A DNA stretch of 64,000 nt from Niallia sp. XMNu-256 (GTDB lineage Bacteria; Bacillota; Bacilli; Bacillales; Cytobacillaceae), in contig NZ_CP137636.1 of the NCBI RefSeq assembly GCF_036670015.1, positions 3,760,501-3,824,500 on the forward strand. The letters run 5' to 3'. Of this stretch, positions 58,893 to 64,000 are shown one piece after another; position 1 is the first letter of the stretch; the number at the start of each line of letters is the position of its first letter. Position numbers and translations under genes: made by a program. The notes beneath the pieces are model-generated. The model worked only from the letters and a program-made list of their open reading frames with translations. It was not told the origin of the DNA and did not search any database.

Positions 58893-58908
58893 TGGGAGTC
58901 TCTTTTTT
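58879..58908 (+). terminator. Terminator of the YczE-like gene
   Basis: The arms agagact and agtctct with a 10-nt loop precede TTTTTT; the stem includes the last codons and stop. Confidence 0.8.
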
Positions 58909-58989
58909 ATTTAATATTGAATTTAGATATTCCGTGGAACCGAGGAATATCCTGCGTTCTCTACAATCAGAGTGTTGACGTGACGGTGT

Positions 58990-59010
58990 TTCAGGAGCGT
59001 CACTGTGATC
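58990..59010. repeat. Diverged family A repeat containing the hydrolase stop codon
   Basis: The unit ttcaggagcgtcactgtgat has two changes. On the minus strand TCA-CAG-TGA (59000-59002) ends the alpha/beta hydrolase gene. Confidence 0.75.
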
Positions 59011-59803
59011 TGGTATAACGCTCTATAAATTCAACAGAAGCTGTGTTAAAAGTTTTAGGGTCTTCCATATTACAAATATGACCACAGTTTTCAAGTAATA
59101 TGACCTCTGCAGCTAAATCATTCTTTATATCTTTCAAAAGATAATCGATAAAGCGAATGTCTTCTACTCCCGAAATATATAGCTTAGGAATACTTTTTGC
59201 ATGGTCATGGAGTATTTCAAAAGAGAAGTCGACAGCATTTAATACCCTCAGCCAATCTATAAAATTACCTTTTTTCATCTGTTTGACGCCATTATAAAAT
59301 ATCTCTCTAGTAGTTTTGAGTTTGTTAGTTGGTAGCATATATTGTCCCATTATAGAATAAATCCATAATGCAGGCAGGACTCCATGCGTGAGGTTGAATA
59401 TTCGTAAGGCGGTTCTAGCAATTGGGCTAAAGCGTGTAATCGCACCACCTAACACCATACTATTTATATATTCTGGATGTTTTTGAAGAAAATAGTGTAG
59501 TACAACGGAACCTAAAGAAATGCCAACAAAATGTGCTTTATAAATTTTAAGTTGATTTAATGTTTGTACCATGGCTTCTATTACAGAATCCAAGTTAAAA
59601 TTTCCTCCATAACTTCTCGTATCTGATGAATTTCCATGACCGGGCAAATGAATTGCAATTACGTTAAACTTCTTAACAAAACTGCGCATTTGCTTATAAA
59701 AGGCATTAGAATCCGAACCAAATCCATGAACAAAAACCACTGTTTCTACATTTTCTTTATTATATTGTTTATATTCAAGCATTTTTCCACTCCATAAACT
59801 CAT
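59000..59803 (-). CDS. Alpha/beta hydrolase
   Basis: This is a 267-residue soluble hydrolase of the alpha/beta fold. The oxyanion motif is VVFVHGFGSDSNAF, the nucleophile elbow HFVGISLGSVVLHYF, the acid in LYISGVEDIRFID and the catalytic His in LLENCGHICNMEDP. It is like carboxylesterases and meta-cleavage hydrolases; the substrate is unknown. The start at ATG 59803 has no clear binding site; ATG 59782 is an alternative. The last codons R-S-Q-stop come from a family A repeat. Confidence 0.88.
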   Translation of the reverse strand: MSLWSGKMLEYKQYNKENVETVVFVHGFGSDSNAFYKQMRSFVKKFNVIAIHLPGHGNSSDTRSYGGNFNLDSVIEAMVQTLNQLKIYKAHFVGISLGSVVLHYFLQKHPEYINSMVLGGAITRFSPIARTALRIFNLTHGVLPALWIYSIMGQYMLPTNKLKTTREIFYNGVKQMKKGNFIDWLRVLNAVDFSFEILHDHAKSIPKLYISGVEDIRFIDYLLKDIKNDLAAEVILLENCGHICNMEDPKTFNTASVEFIERYTRSQ

Positions 59804-60096
59804 CTAAGCGACAGTTTTTCCTATAACATAAAGTTTTATCATCCATCCCAAAAAGAGACCATAAAACACCATTTCATTACATTTATTCATTTGTTTCCAC
59901 TTGTTCTCAAAATATTGTAAATTTCATATTACCATTAATAGGAATACTTTAATAGTACGATATCCCCAGGTAGATTTTATTTATATTATCAAAGAATAGT
60001 AAGAGTGTATTAAATGAGATGGATATACTTAATTTTCAGCCTACCAGTATTTATAGATAGACAATGTCTTTGAATCGAACCTAATGAAAAGTAAAC
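59804..60096. other. Intergenic, no gene seen
   Basis: AT-rich; no recognisable signal other than the probable promoter of the hydrolase. Confidence 0.4.
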
Positions 60097-60150
60097 TGTG
60101 TAACAAGATTTTTCGGGGCGTCACTGTGACGTGGAGGTGGTGACGTGGAG
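60097..60150. repeat. Family A repeat with iterated tail
   Basis: The core gatttttcggggcgtcactg plus tgac is followed by gtggaggtggtgacgtggag iterations. Confidence 0.85.
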
Positions 60151-60259
60151 ATGAAGTTTATTTATTTATTTATTATTTTTATAATATTCTATTGTTTAAA
60201 ATTTAGTTCTTATGTCATAATCTTGTTAACTAGATTAATATAGAAAGGGGCATAAAGTA

Positions 60260-61249
60260 TTGAAACAAGGAGAAGTTCCAAATCTAAGGGATAATAAAGG
60301 GATTAAGAAAGATCCAAGAATCCGTGATATTCTCAAGGACAGATGGAAAAATTTTAAAGGTAAAGGTCTACTTGGAATCATCTTAGTACTTACATTCATT
60401 ATTTTGTCGTTCGTTTATTTATTGCAAAGTAGCAGGTTTGATGAGTTTACTTTCACCGATTATGGCGAAATTGGAAGCTTTTTTAGTGGGATTACTACTC
60501 CGTTCCTAACCATTGTGGCTGTTTTCCTGGCCTATTTATCGTTTACAACTCAAAGTAAACAATTAGAAAAGCAAAGAATGGATGCTGCAAAGCAAAGGAT
60601 TGGGGACATATTCTTTCAACTATTGAATTTACATAATAGCATTGTTAGTAGCTTAGAATATAATGAGAAAGAGGAATGGAAAAGTTTAAAAAAGTATCAG
60701 GTTGAAAATGAGAGCCCAGAAAAAGGTAATCCGGACGAAAACAAACCTAAGAATGATAACCAAGAACAAGACAATGCGAATATTAGTGAACCTAAGAGTG
60801 AAGATCAGCCTAGGATAGTTACTGGAAGACCATTCTTTAATAAAGTATACAATGATTTAATAAGAATCTATTTGTACAAGTCTAAAGAATTTAATGGGAG
60901 TCATGGAAATCAGTTGGAGTTATTAAACCAGAGTATGAGCACGCTCGATTCCCTGCATAAAGATAAATTTACTCATTATTATAGAAATCTATACCAGCTA
61001 TTTAAATGGGTTCAAAAAAATAATGACAAATTATCTATGGAAGAACAAAATGAATATATTGATATCATCCGTGCCCAGCTTTCACACTTTGAGATTTATC
61101 TCTTATATTTTAATACGAATTGTTATGGAAAAGATGAGTTTTCTAAATTGCTGGATGACTATAACTTTTTCTATAAATATGAGAAAGCAGATGGCCTTAA
61201 TATTATTGATCGTTTTTTACATGATGTGGATAGGAATAAGGGAAAATAA
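60260..61249 (+). CDS. Putative AbiC-like phage abortive infection protein
   Basis: This is a 329-residue membrane protein with two TM helices near the N-terminus: LLGIILVLTFIILSFVYLLQ, then IGSFFSGITTPFLTIVAVFL. Between them lies FTFTDYGEIGSFFSGIT. The long cytoplasmic part has SKQLEKQRMDAAKQRIGDIF, a Glu/Asn/Lys-rich variable insert, and a C-terminal segment HYYRNLYQLFKWVQKNNDKL followed by YIDIIRAQLSHFEIYLLYFN. This layout fits the putative AbiC family annotated as phage abortive infection proteins. Function in defence is family-level inference. The start is TTG 60260 with AAAGGGG. It lies 24 nt before a GGDEF/EAL gene. Confidence 0.75.
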   Translation: MKQGEVPNLRDNKGIKKDPRIRDILKDRWKNFKGKGLLGIILVLTFIILSFVYLLQSSRFDEFTFTDYGEIGSFFSGITTPFLTIVAVFLAYLSFTTQSKQLEKQRMDAAKQRIGDIFFQLLNLHNSIVSSLEYNEKEEWKSLKKYQVENESPEKGNPDENKPKNDNQEQDNANISEPKSEDQPRIVTGRPFFNKVYNDLIRIYLYKSKEFNGSHGNQLELLNQSMSTLDSLHKDKFTHYYRNLYQLFKWVQKNNDKLSMEEQNEYIDIIRAQLSHFEIYLLYFNTNCYGKDEFSKLLDDYNFFYKYEKADGLNIIDRFLHDVDRNKGK

Positions 61250-61273
61250 TATTTCTACAAAGAAGGTTTTTTC

Positions 61274-62590
61274 ATGAAAGCGCAAACTAAAGCTAGTCTA
61301 TTAGATCATGAAACAGGATTACCGAGTGAAGAATTAATAGTGGATCGACTCCAAATGAATATGGCTTTCTGTCGAAGATTTCATATGTCTACGGCTATTT
61401 GTTATGTAAGAACCTTTCTACCCCCTGAAATCAATGTAGATGAAGAAGCTGATTTAGTCACCAGATTGAAAAAGATGATGGTTGAACGATTCAATAAGTG
61501 TATACGAGAGATTGACTCAGCGGGAATGATAAATGAAAATGACTTTTTACTATTATTAATGGATGTAAGCGAAAAAGAATGCAGAGAGATTATTAAACGA
61601 ATTTATAGATCTCTTTCAGGACCCTATACGTTAAAGCAAAGAAGCATTTACATCAGTCTAAACATGGGAATCTGTATGTTTCCGTACGATGGGGATACAA
61701 TTGCCGATCTTAAATTGCTTGCAAGAACAGAGATGATACGAGCACGCCAATTGGGAGACAATCAGTATTGTTTTTATGAAGGAAATTTAAATGACAAGGC
61801 TTATCGCCAAGTTCTTATTGAAAGTGACCTTTCCTATGTGGTGAGAGATCAGCAATTATATGTCGTCTATCAACCTCAACTACAGTTGAACGAGCAAAAA
61901 ATATTTGGAGTCGAAGCGCTAATTAGGTGGAACCATCCTAAATTAGGTGAGATTAGACCCGATGAATTTATTCCAATTGCAGAATCGATGGGAAAATCGA
62001 ATGAAATTTTTTACTGGATTTTGAAGGAAGTTTGTCAACATATCAAACTAATAGATGCACATTATGATTTGCCAATCAAATTTTCAATAAATCTTTCTAT
62101 TACCCAGCTGTTAATCCCTGATTTTGTAAGCAGTATTTGTGATATTTGTGAAAAAAATGGAGTCGATAAGGACAGATTGATCTTTGAAATTACGGAAAAT
62201 AGCCGTCTTTATAGGGAAGAAAAGCTGAAAGCGACACTTATTTCTCTACGAAAATTAGGCTTTATGATTGCTCTTGATGACTTTGGGAATGGCTATTTCT
62301 CTTTTGCGGATTTGATTCATTTACCTCTTGATGTGATTAAATTTGATAAGAAATTTGTAACGAGTCTTATAGAGAACAATAAGTTAAAACCGGTGATCTC
62401 GCCGATCATTGACATGGCTCATAACCTTAATCTGCAAGTAGTTGTAGAAGGAATTGAAACCAGCAATCAATATCAAGACTGGAAACAACTCAACGGAGAC
62501 ATCATCCAAGGTTATTTTCTGAGCCAACCCGTTCAGCACACCCAACTATTACAAACTTTAGAAAAGATACAACAGGAAATACATGGGTAA
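61274..62590 (+). CDS. Degenerate GGDEF plus EAL domain protein
   Basis: This is a 438-residue cytoplasmic protein. The N-terminal GGDEF-like domain has ENDFLLLLMDVSEKE in place of the active GGDEF loop, so it is not a cyclase. The C-terminal EAL domain retains the catalytic set: VEALIRWNHPKLGE, INLSITQ, FEITEN, IALDDFGNGYFS, IKFDKKFV and VVEGIET, so it should hydrolyse cyclic di-GMP. No TM or sensory domain is visible. The start is ATG 61274 after GAAGG. It follows the AbiC-like gene at 24 nt and is likely co-transcribed. Confidence 0.9.
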   Translation: MKAQTKASLLDHETGLPSEELIVDRLQMNMAFCRRFHMSTAICYVRTFLPPEINVDEEADLVTRLKKMMVERFNKCIREIDSAGMINENDFLLLLMDVSEKECREIIKRIYRSLSGPYTLKQRSIYISLNMGICMFPYDGDTIADLKLLARTEMIRARQLGDNQYCFYEGNLNDKAYRQVLIESDLSYVVRDQQLYVVYQPQLQLNEQKIFGVEALIRWNHPKLGEIRPDEFIPIAESMGKSNEIFYWILKEVCQHIKLIDAHYDLPIKFSINLSITQLLIPDFVSSICDICEKNGVDKDRLIFEITENSRLYREEKLKATLISLRKLGFMIALDDFGNGYFSFADLIHLPLDVIKFDKKFVTSLIENNKLKPVISPIIDMAHNLNLQVVVEGIETSNQYQDWKQLNGDIIQGYFLSQPVQHTQLLQTLEKIQQEIHG

Positions 62591-62695
62591 GTCATGGCTG
62601 TTAATTAGATTTTGAAAATCGAGTTGAGCAAAAGCTTATTTCATCGTGCCAAAAGTCTAATAAAATAAGGGTGAAATGCTTAGAATTTTTATTAG

Positions 62696-62729
62696 TTAGA
62701 CCTTAAACTTTTAAGGTCTAATTTTTTTC
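62696..62729 (+). terminator. Terminator of the EAL gene
   Basis: The stem ttagacctta/taaggtctaa is followed by TTTTTTT. It also overlaps the stop codon of the convergent small gene. Confidence 0.85.
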
Positions 62730-62923
62730 CTAAATATCACTTTTTTTGCAACAAAATAAATTGGCATAAAGATTACTCCGAAAAGACTTATATCAACTAA
62801 TAATGATAACAAGTTAAATTGGTCACTAAAAAAGTTATAGTTAAAGCCTATAGGTGTTGATACCCCTTCGTAAATAATCACAGTTAATAAAATACTAATG
62901 ATTCCTAAAGAAAAATCTTTCAA
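62711..62923 (-). CDS. Small two-TM membrane protein
   Basis: This is a 70-residue membrane protein with two hydrophobic segments, IISILLTVIIYEGVSTPIGF and LLVDISLFGVIFMPIYFVAK, and a basic C-terminus. The start is TTG 62923, 8 nt after AGGAG. No family is recognised. Its TAA stop lies in the loop-proximal arm of the terminator shared with the convergent EAL gene. Confidence 0.65.
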   Translation of the reverse strand: MKDFSLGIISILLTVIIYEGVSTPIGFNYNFFSDQFNLLSLLVDISLFGVIFMPIYFVAKKVIFRKKIRP

Positions 62924-63040
62924 ATCATCCAGCTCCTAAATTAAAAACCATTTATTTTATAATATATTTACCTAAACTTTAAAACAATTATTAAATTTAT
63001 AAAACAACAATCTTTAGAAAAATAGCTAAAACCATTGAAC

Positions 63041-63082
63041 AGCCCCCAATTGTTAGATGTAGCTAATAATTGAGGGCTTTTA
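63041..63082 (+). terminator. Hairpin terminator
   Basis: The arms agcccccaatt and aattgagggct precede TTTT. No gene ends directly before it on the plus strand; it may back up the EAL terminator. Confidence 0.65.
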
Positions 63083-63084
63083 AG

Positions 63085-63182
63085 TTTGCCCGTGACCATC
63101 GGGTGGTCACTGTGACCACGACAGATAGCGTCAATGAAACATTCTGTGAAAAAAGATTTTTCGGGGCGTCCCTGTGACGTGG
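63085..63182. repeat. Variant and full family A repeats
   Basis: A variant palindrome (tcgggtggtcactgtgacca, 63085-63121) is followed by a full unit with doubled leader and cggggcgtccctgtgacgtg (63134-63182). Confidence 0.8.
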
Positions 63183-63280
63183 TTAATGATGGGAGTCTCT
63201 TTTAACATGTTTAATAGATTCCTTCCAACACTAAACGGTTAAACAGAGGGACAGCCTATACTCCCTTGAATACTATTAAA

Positions 63281-63318
63281 CGAAAAAAGATACCATCCAT
63301 TGTTTTGACGGTATCTTT
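63281..63318 (-). terminator. Terminator of the nitroreductase gene
   Basis: The stem aaagatacc/ggtatcttt is followed, read leftwards, by TTTTTTCG. Confidence 0.82.
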
Positions 63319-63346
63319 AAAGCCGGATTCATAGGATACTGGTTGA

Positions 63347-63958
63347 TTACTTGAAAAATTTCACACGATCTTCAAGTGGTAGGAATTCCTTTTCGCCTGG
63401 TTCGGCTATTGGATTACCAAATGGCATTTGTGCAATAAGCTTCCAATTTTCAGGGATATTCCATTCTTTTTTCACTTCATCATCGATTAGTGGATTATAG
63501 TGTTGTAAAGAGGCTCCCAGTCCCTCTGCTTCCAATGCTGTCCAAACCACTAACTGGTGCATACCTGATGCTTGGTGTGACCAGATTGGAAAGTTGTCAG
63601 CATATAAGGAAAATTGTTCTTGAAGCGACTTAACTATAGCTTCCTCCTCAAAAAATAATACCGTTCCATAACCTGCTTTAAAGGAATCCATTTTTTGTTG
63701 AGTTCCTGAAAAGTCCCCATCACCAACTACTTTTCTTAACGATTCAGTTGTAATGTCCCATAATTTATCGTGAGCTTCCCCTGTCAATACAACTAGACGA
63801 GCTGTTTGAGAATTGAAAGCAGATGGAGTATATTTTACAGCAAATTCTACAATTTCCCTAATTCTTTCATCAGATACTTTTACCTCTTTATTGATTCCAT
63901 AATATGAACGTCTTTCCTTAAGTGCAGTGTAAAAATCAGTTGCCAAAGCCTTTGCCAT
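63347..63958 (-). CDS. Nitroreductase family protein (HBN1/Frm2-like)
   Basis: This is a 203-residue FMN-dependent nitroreductase. Family segments are FYTALKERRSYYGI, VKYTPSAFNSQTARLVVLTG, FKAGYGTVLFFEE, WSHQASGMHQLVVWTALEAE and GLGASLQHYNPLIDDEV, closest to the HBN1/Frm2 type that lacks part of the usual NAD(P)H site. It probably reduces nitro or quinone compounds; the physiological substrate is unknown. The start is ATG 63958 with GGAGGG. It is monocistronic, with its terminator at 63281-63318. Confidence 0.9.
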   Translation of the reverse strand: MAKALATDFYTALKERRSYYGINKEVKVSDERIREIVEFAVKYTPSAFNSQTARLVVLTGEAHDKLWDITTESLRKVVGDGDFSGTQQKMDSFKAGYGTVLFFEEEAIVKSLQEQFSLYADNFPIWSHQASGMHQLVVWTALEAEGLGASLQHYNPLIDDEVKKEWNIPENWKLIAQMPFGNPIAEPGEKEFLPLEDRVKFFK

Positions 63959-64000
63959 AACACGTTTCCCTCCATTTTTTAAATTTTAATTTAACCTTAA

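Noticed and set aside
1564-63182. Families A and B considered as CRISPR repeats
   Set aside because: They are scattered singly or in pairs at irregular distances over 60 kb, with no uniform spacers and no cas genes.

Overview
The window reads as chromosomal DNA of a low-GC, Gram-positive, probably spore-forming Bacillaceae bacterium. The evidence is strong AGGAGG-type ribosome binding sites, a complete sigB-rsbVW stress locus, a YheC/YheD-type ATP-grasp gene, sortase and LPXTG genes, a guanine-class riboswitch and Bacillus-type two-component systems. No rRNA, tRNA, prophage or CRISPR array was seen.

Layout. 0-9.6 kb: the 3' part of an iron alcohol dehydrogenase, two transporters, and a ligase cluster with a MurF-like ligase divergent from two ATP-grasp genes, the second carrying a transposase-like winged-helix tail. 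9.8-15.5 kb: a riboswitch-controlled purine permease, a PbuE-like efflux pump, an alpha carbonic anhydrase lipoprotein and a carotenoid-desaturase-like oxidoreductase. 15.6-37.5 kb: a general-stress island. It has a B. cereus-style SigB control module (RsbK hybrid kinase, RsbM CheR-like methyltransferase, RsbY REC-PP2C phosphatase, RsbV, RsbW, SigB). Around it lie YflT-, YsnF-, CBS-, GlsB-, Dps-, KGG-, CsbD-, CorA- and MscS-type genes, about fourteen of them preceded by a recognisable SigB promoter. 37.8-44.3 kb: a truncated nucleotidase, a REP-associated tyrosine transposase with duplicated 3' fragments, and a cell-envelope pair (zinc-ribbon/YARHG protein plus amidase). 44.4-51.1 kb: cell-surface genes (acidic LPXTA protein, class D sortase, an eight-repeat secreted protein, a LysM-3D protein). 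51.4-57 kb: a compact five-gene operon of glycerate kinase, SLC13 permease, response regulator, histidine kinase and PepSY protein. 57-64 kb: small membrane proteins, a YczE-like protein, an alpha/beta hydrolase, a putative AbiC-like phage-defence protein followed by a degenerate-GGDEF/EAL protein, and a nitroreductase.

The most unusual feature is the load of short interspersed palindromic repeats. Family A has the core ggggcgtcactgtgac and about 25 sites. Family B has the core GGGACGGTTCT between GAAAC and GTTTC and about 25 sites. They occupy nearly separate territories: A at 1.5-18.8 kb and 43-63 kb, B at 17.8-44.3 kb around the REP-type transposase. At least nine genes take their stop codon from inside one of these repeats. 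One copy is read in frame inside a CorA gene and another extends an amidase C-terminus. A third family (C, about 140 nt, four copies) looks like a structured RNA element and is confined to the SigB island.
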